Of a stretch of 64,000 nt of DNA, positions 24,146 through 33,751 are shown one piece after another (within the stretch, counting starts at the first letter, position 1; the number at the start of each line of letters is the position of its first letter). A program made the position numbers and the translations under genes. Source of the DNA: Jatrophihabitans endophyticus (lineage in GTDB: Bacteria > Actinomycetota > Actinomycetes > Mycobacteriales > Jatrophihabitantaceae); assembly GCF_900129455.1 (NCBI RefSeq), contig NZ_FQVU01000002.1, forward strand, positions 186,001 to 250,000, given 5' to 3'. The notes under the pieces were generated by a model. That model ran no database searches. It saw only the letters and a program-made list of their open reading frames with translations, and had not been told where the DNA came from.

Positions 24146-24733
24146 TTACTCCGCCGGCTCTTCGGCGGTGCTGTCGGCCGCGGGTGCGGCGTCGGCGGCC
24201 TCGGCCGCGGGTGCGGCGTCGGCGGGCTTCTTCTCCTGCAGCGCGGCGGCAAGCCGGGCCACCTGGGCGATCGGCGCCTGGAACAGGCCCGCCGCACGGG
24301 TGGGCAGGGCCTTGAGGCCGCCGGCGACCTTGGCGAGCAGGACCTCGCGCGATTCGAGATCGGCGATCTTGCCGAGGTCGGCCGCGGTGACCTGGTTGCC
24401 GTCCAGGACACCGCCCTTGATCACCAGCGCCGGGTTGGTGCGCGCGAAGTCGCGCAGCCCCTTCGCGGCCTCGACGGCGTCGCCCTTGACGAACGCGATC
24501 GCGGTCGGCCCCACCAGCAGGCTCTCGTCGAGCGCCACACCGGCGTCGACGGCAGCCCGCTTGGTCAGCGTGTTCTTCACGACCGCGAACGTGGTGTCGC
24601 GCCCGAGCGCGCGGCGCAGGTCGGTGATCTGCTTGACCGTCAGGCCGCGGTACTCGGTGACGACGGCGGCGGACGCCGACGAGAAGTGTTCGGTGATCTC
24701 GGCGACGGCGTCGATCTTCTCGGAGTTCGGCAC
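24146..24733 (-). CDS. rplJ: 50S ribosomal protein L10
   Basis: Ribosomal stalk base L10, which anchors L7/L12 dimers to 23S rRNA. It has 195 residues from the GTG at 24733, which is preceded by AAGGAGGGGGAGCAC, a strong ribosome-binding site. Family features include [16 protein letters not shown] and the helical L12-binding C-terminus, here extended by an Ala/Asp/Glu-rich tail of about 30 residues. It follows a structured leader. Gene order rplJ-rplL is standard. Confidence 0.97.
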   Translation of the reverse strand: MPNSEKIDAVAEITEHFSSASAAVVTEYRGLTVKQITDLRRALGRDTTFAVVKNTLTKRAAVDAGVALDESLLVGPTAIAFVKGDAVEAAKGLRDFARTNPALVIKGGVLDGNQVTAADLGKIADLESREVLLAKVAGGLKALPTRAAGLFQAPIAQVARLAAALQEKKPADAAPAAEAADAAPAADSTAEEPAE

Positions 24734-24962
24734 GTGCTCCCCCTCCTTTCGTCTCTCATCTCGAGCCGGTCGGCCGACGAAACGAGAGACGCCCCGCGCG
24801 CAGCAGCACACGGGGCGGCAGGAAGTGCCGTACGTGCCAGCCTGCGCGGGTCGCTGACGATGTCGTCAGGCTTTCGGTCACGTGCGGGCACGCGACGACC
24901 AGCGGTCTTCGGTTGGATCGGGAACGAGCCTACGCGAGCGCAGCGGACGACGCCACATCGCG
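24734..24962 (-). promoter_or_regulatory. Promoter and L10-type leader of rplJL
   Basis: The 229 bp upstream of rplJ holds two hairpins close to the gene: GAGAGACG/CGTCTCTC (24784-24791 with 24750-24757) and GCCCCG/CGGGGC (24791-24796 with 24811-24816). In many bacteria the rplJL leader is a binding site through which L10-L12 represses its own synthesis, and this structure fits that role. A weak -10 (TAGGCT, 24932-24927) lies farther upstream. The regulatory role is inferred. Confidence 0.45.
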
Positions 24963-27080
24963 TCAGGCGACGAAGGCGACGCTCCGCGGCACGACGGGCG
25001 CGTCGACGACGCTGGACAGGCCCCGCACGAGCGCGGCCCAGCCCTGGTCGGCGCCGTAGGTGGTCGTGTCCAGGGCGCGCTGGGTCAGCGCGCCCGCGAT
25101 GACGAGCTTGCCACCGGACTTGGCGTCGACGTTGGTCCACTGCGCGGCGGTGGTGGCCGTGTAGATCTGCGGCAGCACCTGCACCCGGCCCAGATTCGTG
25201 GTCAGCGCCACGAACTGCGCCAACGTCCACCCCTCGTTGCACGAGGAGGTGGTGTCGCCGAAGTAGGCCGGGCAGTCGATGGCCGCACCGTTGAAGACCA
25301 GCGTGTCGTCGGTCGATCCCTTCGCGGCGGCGAGGTAGCTGTCCTCCCAGTCCTTCGCGTTCTGGTACTTCCCGTCGAACTCGGTCGCGTCGTTCTCGAT
25401 GTCGTTCGCGGCGGCGACGGTGATCGTGGCCCCGAGCCCCGCCGCGTACTGCTGCAGCGGCTTGACGACGCCGGTGAACCAGTCCTTGCCCCGGGTGGTG
25501 CCGGGGTAGCGCGGGTTGGTCTTGTCCGAGGTGTCGGAGAAGTTGCCCGAGTTGTTGGTGCCGACCGCGACCCGCACCGCCGCTCCCGCCGCGTTGCAGG
25601 TGCCGTCCGCGACGCCGTCGAGATATCCCTCGACCGCGTCGACGAGCTCGGCGTACGTGAGGCGCTGGGTGGGCGAGGAGTTGGCGAGCGCCACGCCCGG
25701 TTCGGCGGTGGACAGCCGCGACCGGTACGACTGCGTCCCGACGTCGAGCAGGGCGAAGGTCGCACCGGCCTTGGCGTCGACGCAGCCCTCGGTGCGCAGG
25801 GTGGAGCGATTCTCGCTGGGGTCCGCCGCGGTGGACGGGGCGCCCGCGGCGCCCGTCTCGGTGAGGTTGGAAAGGTACCGGGCCGGATTGCTCGCCGGCG
25901 GTGCCAGGTCGTTCGACGGCAGGTACCCGAGCACGTCGACGTAGGCCTTCAGCGATCCCTTGGACACGTTGCGGACCTCGATGCGCCCACTCGAGACCGG
26001 CACGATCACGGCGACCCCGAGCGACTGCCCGGCCTCGAAGGACAGGGTGCGCGTCCCGCTCCCGGTACGCCCCGGCGCGCCCACCACGACGGCACCCGTC
26101 TTCGCCGTCGCGGCGACGGTGACGGCGACGACGGCCGCCGTGACCTTCGTGCGCGCGATGCCCGCGTGGCCGGCGAGGGTGACGGCGGAGACCTTGCCCG
26201 CGCCGACGCTGCGGGCCGAGACCACCCGCTGCGGCGCCAACGCCTGCAAACCGCCGGCGACCGTGGTCGAGTCACCCGTGAACGCGGCTTCGACGTCGAG
26301 CGCGAGATGGACGGTCGACTTGCCCCGGTTGGCGACCGTGACGCGACCCGTGGCGTCGGTGCGGGCGAACGCGAGCTCGGACCAGCCGTTGCCGACGCCG
26401 TGATAGATCGAGCCCTGCGCGGGAACCGAACCACCTGTCCGGTACACCGACAGTGAACCGGCCCTGGTGGTGCTCAGGGCGTGCACCTGGATCGCGACGG
26501 TGCCGACGTGCCCGGTCTGGACCACGCGAGTACTGCCGGCAGCCAGCGCGGTCGACGCGGCGACGATCCGCTTGGCGGCCAGCGAGGTGAGCAGACCGGA
26601 GCCGCTCGAAGAGCTGAGGGAGCCGTAGTAGCCGACCACGTCGACCACGAAGCCGGCACTGCCCGACGACGCGGCGTTGTAGACGGTGAAGCGCGCCTTG
26701 CTCAACGGCACGATCGCCGTCGTCGTGCTCGTCACCTTCGGGCGGTACCGCAGCGTCCAGGTCGACGGGGTCTTCGCGCCGTAGGCATAGGTCGTCAGGG
26801 CCCCGTTCGTGGTCGGGACGGTCGCACTCAGCGACACAACGGCCGCCGCCGCGCCGGAGGGCACCCGGCCGGCCAGCGAGACGGTCGACGCCGCCTTGGC
26901 CCGGAGCGCGCCCTTGCGATTGCCGTTCATCCCGTTCGCGGTGTTGGCCGCCCGGTAGGGCGCGATGGCCGTGTAGGTGCCGGCCGCCGGCGTCGCCGCA
27001 GCGGCCACCGCCGCGGGAGCGACGGTCGCGACGCCCACTCCGAGCACGGCGGCGAGCAGGGCGAGCACGATGCGGCGCAC
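24963..27080 (-). CDS. Large secreted repeat protein between rplA and rplJ
   Basis: A 705-residue exported protein. The GTG at 27080 has GGGAGG six bases upstream and starts a signal peptide (RRIVLALLAAVLGVGVATVAPAA). Three degenerate beta-rich repeats follow, each ending in a strand such as FVVDVVGYY, LALDVEAAF or YVDVLGYL, a pattern common in actinobacterial surface proteins. The last 300 residues form a separate Cys-containing domain with GVALANSSPTQRLTYAELVD, VAVGTNNSGN and ITVAAANDIE, possibly a barrel-like hydrolase fold; I do not recognise it. No anchor is seen, so it is probably secreted. It sits between rplA and rplJ after the rplA terminator. Function unknown. Confidence 0.8.
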   Translation of the reverse strand: MRRIVLALLAAVLGVGVATVAPAAVAAAATPAAGTYTAIAPYRAANTANGMNGNRKGALRAKAASTVSLAGRVPSGAAAAVVSLSATVPTTNGALTTYAYGAKTPSTWTLRYRPKVTSTTTAIVPLSKARFTVYNAASSGSAGFVVDVVGYYGSLSSSSGSGLLTSLAAKRIVAASTALAAGSTRVVQTGHVGTVAIQVHALSTTRAGSLSVYRTGGSVPAQGSIYHGVGNGWSELAFARTDATGRVTVANRGKSTVHLALDVEAAFTGDSTTVAGGLQALAPQRVVSARSVGAGKVSAVTLAGHAGIARTKVTAAVVAVTVAATAKTGAVVVGAPGRTGSGTRTLSFEAGQSLGVAVIVPVSSGRIEVRNVSKGSLKAYVDVLGYLPSNDLAPPASNPARYLSNLTETGAAGAPSTAADPSENRSTLRTEGCVDAKAGATFALLDVGTQSYRSRLSTAEPGVALANSSPTQRLTYAELVDAVEGYLDGVADGTCNAAGAAVRVAVGTNNSGNFSDTSDKTNPRYPGTTRGKDWFTGVVKPLQQYAAGLGATITVAAANDIENDATEFDGKYQNAKDWEDSYLAAAKGSTDDTLVFNGAAIDCPAYFGDTTSSCNEGWTLAQFVALTTNLGRVQVLPQIYTATTAAQWTNVDAKSGGKLVIAGALTQRALDTTTYGADQGWAALVRGLSSVVDAPVVPRSVAFVA

Positions 27081-27150
27081 GAGCGACCTCCCAGAACGGT
27101 TTCCGGACGAACCGGACGCAGGCAACGTACCCGACGTACCCGTGAAACGC

Positions 27151-27179
27151 CGAGGGTCCGGCACGCGGCCGGACCCTCG
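27151..27179 (-). terminator. rplKA terminator
   Basis: A perfect 11-bp stem (CGAGGGTCCGG at 27151-27161 with CCGGACCCTCG at 27169-27179) and 7-nt loop, 14 bp after the rplA stop. It separates the ribosomal genes from the secreted-protein gene, although read-through to rplJL is possible. Confidence 0.8.
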
Positions 27180-27193
27180 TCGCGCTGTCCCGC

Positions 27194-27916
27194 TCAGGCG
27201 GTCGGAGCGGTCTCCTCGAGCAGGTTGCGGGTGCGGTTCACGTCGACCGGCACGCCCGGCCCCATCGTCGTGGAGAAGGTGATCTTCTTGACGTAGCGGC
27301 CCTTGGCCGCCGACGGCTTCGCGCGCAGGATCTCGTCCAGCGCCGCGGCGTAGTTCTCCACGAGCTGCTCGGGCGAGAACGACGCCTTGCCGATGACGAG
27401 GTGCAGGTTGGCCTGCTTGTCGACCCGGAAATTGATCTTGCCGCCCTTGATGTCGGCCACGGCCTTGCTGACGTCCGGGGTGACCGTGCCGGTCTTCGGG
27501 TTCGGCATGAGACCACGCGGGCCGAGGACGCGGGCGATGCGGCCCACCTTGGCCATCTGGTCCGGGGTGGCGATGGCGGCGTCGAAGTCCAAGAACCCGT
27601 CCGTGATCTCCTGGATGAGGTCGTCGCTACCCACCTTGTCGGCGCCGGCCGCCCGGGCCTCCTCGGCCTTGTCGCCGGTCGCGAACACGATCACGCGGGC
27701 GGTCTTGCCGGTGCCGTGCGGCAGGTTGACGGTGCCGCGGACCATCTGGTCGGCCTTGCGAGGGTCGACGCCGAGCCGCATCGCGACCTCGACCGTGGCG
27801 TCGAAACTGGTAGACGTCGCCTGACGGGCGATGCCGGCGGCCTCGAGCGGGGAGTAGATGCGGTCCTCGTCGATGAGCTCGGCGGCCTTGCGGTAGGCCT
27901 TACTGCGCTGTGCCAT
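27194..27916 (-). CDS. rplA: 50S ribosomal protein L1
   Basis: Ribosomal protein L1 of the mobile L1 stalk and likely repressor of its own operon; 240 residues, full length. Family sequence includes the N-terminal [16 protein letters not shown] and the conserved [20 protein letters not shown]. The start ATG lies 80 bp after rplK. No oddity is seen. Confidence 0.98.
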   Translation of the reverse strand: MAQRSKAYRKAAELIDEDRIYSPLEAAGIARQATSTSFDATVEVAMRLGVDPRKADQMVRGTVNLPHGTGKTARVIVFATGDKAEEARAAGADKVGSDDLIQEITDGFLDFDAAIATPDQMAKVGRIARVLGPRGLMPNPKTGTVTPDVSKAVADIKGGKINFRVDKQANLHLVIGKASFSPEQLVENYAAALDEILRAKPSAAKGRYVKKITFSTTMGPGVPVDVNRTRNLLEETAPTA

Positions 27917-27996
27917 GGTGCGTTCTCTTTCTGGTCAGTGGTCAGGCGGACGCGGATGCGTCCTCCCACACGTGCTGCCGGGGGCGACCTGCACGG

Positions 27997-28428
27997 TCAG
28001 CCCTCGACGGTGATGCCCATCGAGCGTGCCGTGCCGGCGATGATCTTCGCGGCCTGGTCGATGTCGTTGGCGTTCAGGTCTTCCATCTTGCTCTGCGCGA
28101 TCTCGCGGACCTGGTCCATGGTCACCTTCGCGACCTTCTTGGTGTGCGGCTCGCCGCTGCCCTTGTCGACGCCCGCGGCCTTGAGCAGCAGCCGCGCGGC
28201 CGGCGGGGTCTTGGTGACGAACTCGAACGAGCGGTCCTCGTAGACCGAGATCTCGACCGGGACGATCTGCCCGCGCTGCGACTCGGTGGCCGCGTTGTAC
28301 GCCTTGCAGAACTCCATGATGTTCACGCCGTGCTGACCGAGCGCGGGACCGACCGGGGGCGCCGGGTTCGCGGCGCCCGCCTGGATCTGCAGCTTGATGA
28401 TCGCGGCGAGTTTCTTCTTCGGAGGCAT
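27997..28428 (-). CDS. rplK: 50S ribosomal protein L11
   Basis: Ribosomal protein L11 of the GTPase-associated centre, 143 residues. The start ATG at 28428 gives the standard [18 protein letters not shown]; longer readings run into the nusG gap. The N-terminal proline-rich [20 protein letters not shown], the thiostrepton-contact region, is intact, and the C-terminal rRNA-binding domain ends [10 protein letters not shown]. It follows nusG by 34 bp. Confidence 0.98.
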
Positions 28429-28462
28429 GACTTCTCTTCTTCTGGTGGACGGACGTACGGAT

Positions 28463-29509
28463 TCAGATCTTGGCGACCTGGCTGAACGAGAGCTCGACCG
28501 GCGTCTCACGGCCGAAGATGGACACCAGCACCCGCAGCTTCTGGTGGATCGCGTCGATCTCGCTGATGGTGGCCGGGAGCGTGGCGAACGGGCCGTCCAT
28601 GACGGTGACGGACTCGCCGACGCTGAAGTCGACCTCGACGGCCGGCTTCTCCGCGACGCCGGTCTTGGCCTTCTCGCCGCCCGTGGCGACGGCCTCGGCC
28701 TTCTTGGCGGCGGGCGCGAGGATCTTGAGGACCTCGTCCTCGCTCAGCGGCGAGGGCCGCGAGGTGGCGCCCACGAACCCGGTGACGCCGGGTGTGTTGC
28801 GGACGGCGCCCCAGGACTCGTCGTTGAGGTCCATGCGCACCAGGATGTAGCCGGGAAACACCTTGCGCTGCACCTGCTGGCGCTTGCCGTTCTTGATCTC
28901 GACGACGTCCTCGGTGGGGACCTCGACCTGGAAGATGTAGTCCTCCATGTCCAGGGACTGGATGCGGCTCTCGAGGTTGGTCTTCACCTTGTTCTCGTAG
29001 CCGGCGTAGGAGTGGACGACGTACCAGTCGCCGAACTGCATGCGCAGCTCGCGACGCAGCGCCTCGATCGGGTCCTCGTCCTCGGCGTCCTCGTCCGCAG
29101 CGGCCTCGACGGCCTCGGTGGTGTCCGGCGCGATCGCGGCCGCGGTCTCGACACTCGTGCCGAGCAGCTCCTCGGCCTCGGCCGGGGCGGGGCCGTCCGC
29201 GCTGTCGACGGTGCCGTCGGCGTCGGTCTCGGCCGTGGTGTCGGCCGCGGCCTCGGTGTCGACGGTGTCGGCCGCAGCCTCGGTGTCGGCCGTCGCGACG
29301 GCGTCGTCACCGCCGAGCGTGACGTCGAGCTCGTCGTCGGCGGGGTTCGCGGTCGGTTCGTCGTCGTCGGCACCCAGCAGGCGGGCGGCCTCGGCGACGT
29401 CGGCCGGACCGGACTCGGCCGACTCGGCCGACTCGCTCGTCGCCTCGTCGCGCTGCGCCTCGGGGTCGTCGGACTCGGTCGGACGGGCGGCCTCGTCGTA
29501 CTCGGACAC
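28463..29509 (-). CDS. nusG: Transcription factor NusG with long acidic N-terminus
   Basis: Transcription elongation/antitermination factor NusG, 348 residues. The conserved part starts near residue 161 with the NGN domain ([40 protein letters not shown]) and ends with the KOW domain ([19 protein letters not shown]). The first 160 residues are a disordered Glu/Asp/Ala/Thr-rich extension, including repeats like DTEAAADT. Many actinobacterial NusG proteins have an acidic tail, but this one is long. The second GTG (29509) was preferred because GAAGAG lies 5 bases upstream; the GTG at 29515 would add two residues. Confidence 0.95.
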   Translation of the reverse strand: MSEYDEAARPTESDDPEAQRDEATSESAESAESGPADVAEAARLLGADDDEPTANPADDELDVTLGGDDAVATADTEAAADTVDTEAAADTTAETDADGTVDSADGPAPAEAEELLGTSVETAAAIAPDTTEAVEAAADEDAEDEDPIEALRRELRMQFGDWYVVHSYAGYENKVKTNLESRIQSLDMEDYIFQVEVPTEDVVEIKNGKRQQVQRKVFPGYILVRMDLNDESWGAVRNTPGVTGFVGATSRPSPLSEDEVLKILAPAAKKAEAVATGGEKAKTGVAEKPAVEVDFSVGESVTVMDGPFATLPATISEIDAIHQKLRVLVSIFGRETPVELSFSQVAKI

Positions 29510-29588
29510 GTTCACTCTTCTCTTGCTCGATTGCGGGATGCGGTTCGTCGCGGCCCGGCCCGACGTGTCGGGCGGCCGCCGCCGGTGA

Positions 29589-29822
29589 TCACCCGAAGGC
29601 GAGGATCACCAGCTTGGCGAAACCGAGGTCGAGCCCGGCGACGATCGCGACCATGATCACCACGAACACGATGACCACGATCGAGTACGTCACGAGCTCG
29701 CTGCGCGAGGGCCACAGCACCTTGCGCAGCTCGGAGACGCTCTCGCGGACGAAACGCGTCGGGGCGCCGCCGCGACCCCGCGACGGGCGTGCCGCCGGGG
29801 ACTCGGTCCGAGTCGTCGCCAC
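29589..29822 (-). CDS. secE: Preprotein translocase subunit SecE
   Basis: SecE, 77 residues, the small clamp subunit of the SecYEG protein-export channel. The Arg-rich N-terminus leads into the conserved cytoplasmic helix [20 protein letters not shown] and one membrane segment ([19 protein letters not shown]). The GTG at 29822 has AGGAG five bases upstream. It sits directly upstream of nusG and next to tRNA-Trp, the conserved actinobacterial order. Confidence 0.97.
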   Translation of the reverse strand: MATTRTESPAARPSRGRGGAPTRFVRESVSELRKVLWPSRSELVTYSIVVIVFVVIMVAIVAGLDLGFAKLVILAFG

Positions 29823-29881
29823 GAGTACTCCTCACGTTCGTCGCCGCTCCGCGGGGCGCGGACCGGTGGTGCCTTCGTACG

Positions 29882-29954
29882 CAGGGGCGACAGGACTCGA
29901 ACCTGCAACCGCCGGTTTTGGAGACCGGTGCTCTACCAATTGAGCCACGCCCCT
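29882..29954 (-). tRNA. tRNA-Trp (anticodon CCA)
   Basis: A 73-nt cloverleaf on the minus strand: 7-bp acceptor stem (AGGGGCG/CGCCCCT), D-arm GGCTCAATTGGTAGAGC, anticodon loop CTCCAAA with anticodon CCA at 29921-29919, T-arm with GGTTCGAGTCC, and discriminator G. The CCA tail is not encoded. It is the usual neighbour of secE in actinobacteria. Confidence 0.97.
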
Positions 29955-30171
29955 AGGGACCTGCGGGAGTGCGGAGCACCTCGTGCCGCATGCGCGTGGA
30001 CATGCTGACGCAAGGCCACAACCGGACCCCGACGCGCCAGTCTACGGGTGCGGGGCCGCCGCCTCCAACCCGGCGGCGTCGGCACCGGACCCAGGCGACC
30101 AGACGCCACCACACGCGACCGGCCGGCGTCCACGCGTGAAGCGGCGTGGACCCGTCTGGGACGATGGCCAC

Positions 30172-31362
30172 ATGGGAGCACGCGTATCCGACCGAGTCGC
30201 CGCCATCGCCGAGTCCGCCACCCTCGCCGTCGACGCGAAGGCCAAGGCCCTCAAGGCCGCCGGTCGGCCGGTCATCGGCTTCGGAGCCGGCGAACCGGAC
30301 TTCCCCACCCCCGACTACGTCGTCGAGGCCGCCGTCGCCGCGGCCAAGGACCCCAAGTACCACCGCTACACCCCGGTGGCCGGCCTGCCCGACCTGCGGG
30401 CGGCGATCGCCGGCAAGACCAAGCGCGACACCGACTGGGATGTCGAGGCGAGCCAGGTCCTGGTGACCAACGGGGGCAAGCAGGCCGTCTACAACGCCTT
30501 CGCCGCGCTGCTCGACCCGGGCGACGAGGTGATCGTCATCGCCCCGTACTGGACGACCTACCCCGAGGCGATCAAGCTCGCCGGCGGCGTGCCCGTCGAG
30601 GTGCAGACCGACGAGACGAGCGGCTACTTGGCCACCGTCGAGCAGCTCGAGGCCGCGCGCACGGACCGCACGAAGGTGCTCCTGTTCGTGTCGCCGTCCA
30701 ACCCCACCGGCGCGGTCTACCCCCGCGAGCAGGTCGAGGCGATCGGCAGCTGGGTCAAGGACAACGACCTCTGGGTCGTCACCGACGAGATCTACGAGCA
30801 CCTGGTCTACGGCGACGCCGAGATGGTGTCGATCGCCCACTCGGCGGGCGAGAAGGTCGTCGTGCTCAACGGGGTCGCCAAGACCTACGCCATGACCGGG
30901 TGGCGCGTCGGCTGGCTCATCGGCCCGACCGACGTGGTCAAGGCCGCCACGAACCTGCAGTCGCACGCGACGTCCAACGTCAGCAACGTCGCGCAGGTCG
31001 CCGCGCTCGCCGCCGTCTCCGGCGACCTGTCGGCGGTGGCCGAGATGCGCGCCGTCTACGACCGGCGGCGCAAGGCGATCGTGAAGGCGCTCTCCGACAT
31101 CCCGGGCGTCATCTGCCCGGAACCGCTCGGCGCCTTCTACGCCTACCCGTCCGTGAAGGGGCTGCTCGGCGTCTCGCTGCGGGGCCGGACGGCCGAGAAC
31201 ACCACCGAGCTCGCCGGCATCATCCTCGAGGAGGCCGAGGTCGCGGTCGTTCCCGGCGAGGCCTTCGGCACTCCCGGCTACCTCCGGTTCTCCTACGCAC
31301 TCGGCGACGACGACCTCACCGAGGGCATCGGCCGGATCGCCGAGCTGGTCGCCGAGGGCTGA
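30172..31362 (+). CDS. PLP-dependent aspartate/aromatic aminotransferase (class I)
   Basis: A 396-residue fold-type I aminotransferase, AspC-like, which would interconvert aspartate/2-oxoglutarate and oxaloacetate/glutamate or act on related amino acids. Visible features are the N-terminal [15 protein letters not shown], the cofactor-binding [26 protein letters not shown], the [10 protein letters not shown] segment and the Schiff-base Lys237 in [15 protein letters not shown]. The ATG at 30172 is the natural start; the frame upstream is not family-like. There is no clear ribosome-binding site, so it may be leaderless. It is divergent from tRNA-Trp, the same place where several actinobacteria carry aspC. 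Confidence 0.93.
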   Translation: MGARVSDRVAAIAESATLAVDAKAKALKAAGRPVIGFGAGEPDFPTPDYVVEAAVAAAKDPKYHRYTPVAGLPDLRAAIAGKTKRDTDWDVEASQVLVTNGGKQAVYNAFAALLDPGDEVIVIAPYWTTYPEAIKLAGGVPVEVQTDETSGYLATVEQLEAARTDRTKVLLFVSPSNPTGAVYPREQVEAIGSWVKDNDLWVVTDEIYEHLVYGDAEMVSIAHSAGEKVVVLNGVAKTYAMTGWRVGWLIGPTDVVKAATNLQSHATSNVSNVAQVAALAAVSGDLSAVAEMRAVYDRRRKAIVKALSDIPGVICPEPLGAFYAYPSVKGLLGVSLRGRTAENTTELAGIILEEAEVAVVPGEAFGTPGYLRFSYALGDDDLTEGIGRIAELVAEG

Positions 31363-31378
31363 TCCGACCGGGGACGGT

Positions 31379-32854
31379 TCAGCGCAACGCGCCGGCCTTG
31401 CGCAGCACCGCGATCCCGGCCGGGAGGTGGGCGATCGCGGCGCGGAAGTCCGCCGGGTTCACGATGCGCCAGGCGTTGCGCGCCACGTAGCAGCGCAGCG
31501 CCGCGTCCCACTTCGTCGGACCGGCGGCGCGCCTGGCCTGCTCCAGCGCGGCCGAACCCTTGTCGTAGGTCGTGAAGTAGTAGCCCCGCTCGTCCGACCC
31601 GTAGGACTGCGTCGACGAGTCCACCGCGCCGGGCGCGTCCAGGTCGGCGGAGTGGGCCGGGACGTCGTCCACCAGCTCCTCGGCGTAGTTGGCGAACGCC
31701 TCGTCCAGCCATGGGTGGCGTGACTGCGAGTCGCCGACCATCGCGTAGAACCACTGGTGGGCCGTCTCGTGCACCGCCACCAGCCGCGACCCGTCCAACA
31801 TGAGGATCGAGCCGGGGTACTCGATGCCGCCGCCCCGCGCGGGCAGCCGGGCGACCGCGAGCGACGGGAACGGGAACGGCCCGAACCGGCGTGCCAGCTC
31901 GCGGATCGCCCGACGGAACTCGGGCACGAGCGCGTCGCGTACCTGGGCCGAGGGCGCGCCGAGGCGCAGCGCGGTCGCGCCCACCCTCGTGTCGGAGACG
32001 ACGAAGGGCCCGGCGGCGACGCTCACGTCGCGGGCGGCGGCGAGGTGGGACGTCCAGGTGCGGCTGCTCCCCGCCCGCGCCGGGTCCGCGGGATTGCCCG
32101 AGGCGATGACGACGTCGGCGGCCGGGGCGGTCACGCGCAGGTCGGTGTCGGCGGCCTCGCTGGTGGCGCTCTCGGCGGTGAAGTCGATGAGGTCCTCGGT
32201 GTGCCAGCCGTAGCCGCGCTCCCACGCGAGCAGCGGCTGCGCCGAGCCGAAGTAGGCGAACCGCCCGGCGCGACCGAAGCGGTCGAAGGAGTTCTCCCCG
32301 AGCGTGAGCGTGAACGCGATGCGGGCGGTGGCGATCTGGCCGGCGGCGACCGTGCGGCCGAGCGGGATCCGCAGCAGGCCGCCCTGCGTGGACGGCGCGG
32401 CGTTGGCGGCCGAGAACCGGTAGCGCCCGCCCGCCGGCGTCGCCGTCGCCGAGGTGACGCGGATGCCGTTGCCCTGCTCGACGCTGGGGCGGGTGTTGGC
32501 GGTGAGCCGGAAGACCAGCTCGGTGACGGGCCGGTCCGGTCGGAAGCCGACCTGCTCCACGCCGCGGACGGTCGCGTGCCCGGGGGCGATGGTGAAGGCG
32601 AGCGCGATCCGGGGGCGGTCGGGGTCGGGTGCGGCGTAGCGCGCGGGGCACACGCTTGCGTCGCTGCGGCCGGAGCTGCGCGAAGACCCGGGCACCGTCG
32701 GGCTCGACCTCGGGCCCGGCGTCGCGGCCGACGTCGGGTTCGCCGCCGGTCGGTGCGCGGTCGCGCCGGTGCCGTCGACGGTGCCGGTGCACGCCGCGAG
32801 CAGGCAGCCGGTCACGGTCGCGACCACGGCGACCCGCGTCCGGCGACCGCTCAT
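31379..32854 (-). CDS. M1-family metallopeptidase lipoprotein
   Basis: A 491-residue exported zinc peptidase. The signal peptide ends in the lipobox LLAAC with lipidated Cys22, followed by a Ser/Pro/Thr-rich linker. The M1 catalytic site is complete: the substrate-binding GGGIEYPGS near 341-349, His362, Glu363 and His366 in HETAHQW, and the third ligand Glu385 in WLDEAFANYAEE. It should be an aminopeptidase-like enzyme held on the outer face of the membrane. It lies 10 bp after the HadB-like gene and may be part of that operon. Confidence 0.9.
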   Translation of the reverse strand: MSGRRTRVAVVATVTGCLLAACTGTVDGTGATAHRPAANPTSAATPGPRSSPTVPGSSRSSGRSDASVCPARYAAPDPDRPRIALAFTIAPGHATVRGVEQVGFRPDRPVTELVFRLTANTRPSVEQGNGIRVTSATATPAGGRYRFSAANAAPSTQGGLLRIPLGRTVAAGQIATARIAFTLTLGENSFDRFGRAGRFAYFGSAQPLLAWERGYGWHTEDLIDFTAESATSEAADTDLRVTAPAADVVIASGNPADPARAGSSRTWTSHLAAARDVSVAAGPFVVSDTRVGATALRLGAPSAQVRDALVPEFRRAIRELARRFGPFPFPSLAVARLPARGGGIEYPGSILMLDGSRLVAVHETAHQWFYAMVGDSQSRHPWLDEAFANYAEELVDDVPAHSADLDAPGAVDSSTQSYGSDERGYYFTTYDKGSAALEQARRAAGPTKWDAALRCYVARNAWRIVNPADFRAAIAHLPAGIAVLRKAGALR

Positions 32855-32864
32855 GCGGTGGCCG

Positions 32865-33278
32865 TCACGCCGCGTCCGGGAACCGGACGACGGCGCGGGC
32901 TCTGGTCAGCACGGTGTCGCCGTCGACGGTGACGGTCAGCGCGACCTCGACACGGCCGTCGTCGAGGACCTTGCGCACCTCGCCGGCCACGGTCAGCGTC
33001 GCCTCCCCCGGGTCGGGCACCGGCACCGGCCGGGTGAAGCGGACGCCGTACTCGACGACCGCGCCGGGGTCCCCCGCCCAGTCGGTGACGACGCGGATCG
33101 CCGTCGCCATGGTGAACATGCCGTGCGCGATCACGCCCGGCAACCCGACCTCGGTCGCGACCCGCTCGTTCCAGTGGATCGGGTTGAAATCGCCGGACGC
33201 GCCGGCGTAGCGGACGAGGTCCGCGCGCGTGACCGCGAACTCGCGCGGCGCGATGGTGTCGCCGACGGCCGGGCTCAT
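32865..33278 (-). CDS. hadB: MaoC-family (3R)-hydroxyacyl-ACP dehydratase, HadB-like
   Basis: A 137-residue single hot-dog-fold hydratase/dehydratase. The hydratase-2 motif YAGASGDFNPIHWNE supplies the catalytic Asp30 and His35. In the family it dehydrates 3-hydroxyacyl-ACP in fatty-acid elongation as a heterodimer with a HadA-type partner, which is the next gene upstream with a 4-bp ATGA overlap. The gene holds the place of Rv0636 in mycobacteria, but similar pairs occur in actinobacteria lacking mycolic acids, so mycolate synthesis does not follow. Confidence 0.9.
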   Translation of the reverse strand: MSPAVGDTIAPREFAVTRADLVRYAGASGDFNPIHWNERVATEVGLPGVIAHGMFTMATAIRVVTDWAGDPGAVVEYGVRFTRPVPVPDPGEATLTVAGEVRKVLDDGRVEVALTVTVDGDTVLTRARAVVRFPDAA

Positions 33279-33721
33279 GCGTCCCCTCGCGCCACGAGCG
33301 TGCTGTGGGCGGTGGCGACGTCCTCGCCGTCGACCGTGCTGACGTCCGCTCGGGTGCCGACGATGTCGTTGCCGCCGATCGTCCTGACGCTCTCGATCGC
33401 GACCACGACCTGGAGGAGGTCGCCCGCACGGATGGGGCGATGGTGGACGAAGCGCTGGTCACCGTGGACGACGCGGGAGTAGTCCAGGCCGAAGTCCGGG
33501 TCGTCCACCACCTGGTTGCCCGCCGGCAGCGTGAGGGCGATGGCGAAGGTCGGCGGCGCGATCACGTCGTCGTGTCCGAGCGCGCGCGCGGCGGCGACGT
33601 CGCGGTACGCCGGGTGCGGATCGCCCACGGCGTCGGCGAACTCGCGGATCTTCTCGCGCCCCACCCGGTACGGCGGCGTCGGCGGGTAGACGCGACCGAC
33701 GTAGGACTGGTCGACGGGCAT
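33275..33721 (-). CDS. hadA: FAS1-like dehydratase, HadA-like partner subunit
   Basis: A 148-residue hot-dog-fold protein of the UPF0336/HadA type (YPPTPPYRVGREKIREFADAVGD, PTFAIALTLP). This branch lacks the Asp-His pair and serves as the substrate-binding partner of HadB. Its stop overlaps the hadB ATG, supporting a heterodimer. No third (HadC-like) gene is present; in M. tuberculosis hadA-hadB-hadC lie together between rpmG and tRNA-Trp. Confidence 0.87.
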   Translation of the reverse strand: MPVDQSYVGRVYPPTPPYRVGREKIREFADAVGDPHPAYRDVAAARALGHDDVIAPPTFAIALTLPAGNQVVDDPDFGLDYSRVVHGDQRFVHHRPIRAGDLLQVVVAIESVRTIGGNDIVGTRADVSTVDGEDVATAHSTLVARGDA

Positions 33722-33751
33722 GGCCGCGAGGCTATGCCATCGCCCGGGGGC

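Noticed and set aside
32865-33721. Mycolic-acid synthesis inferred from HadAB-like genes
   Set aside because: HadAB-like pairs exist in actinobacteria without mycolates, HadC is absent and no other mycolate gene is seen in the window.
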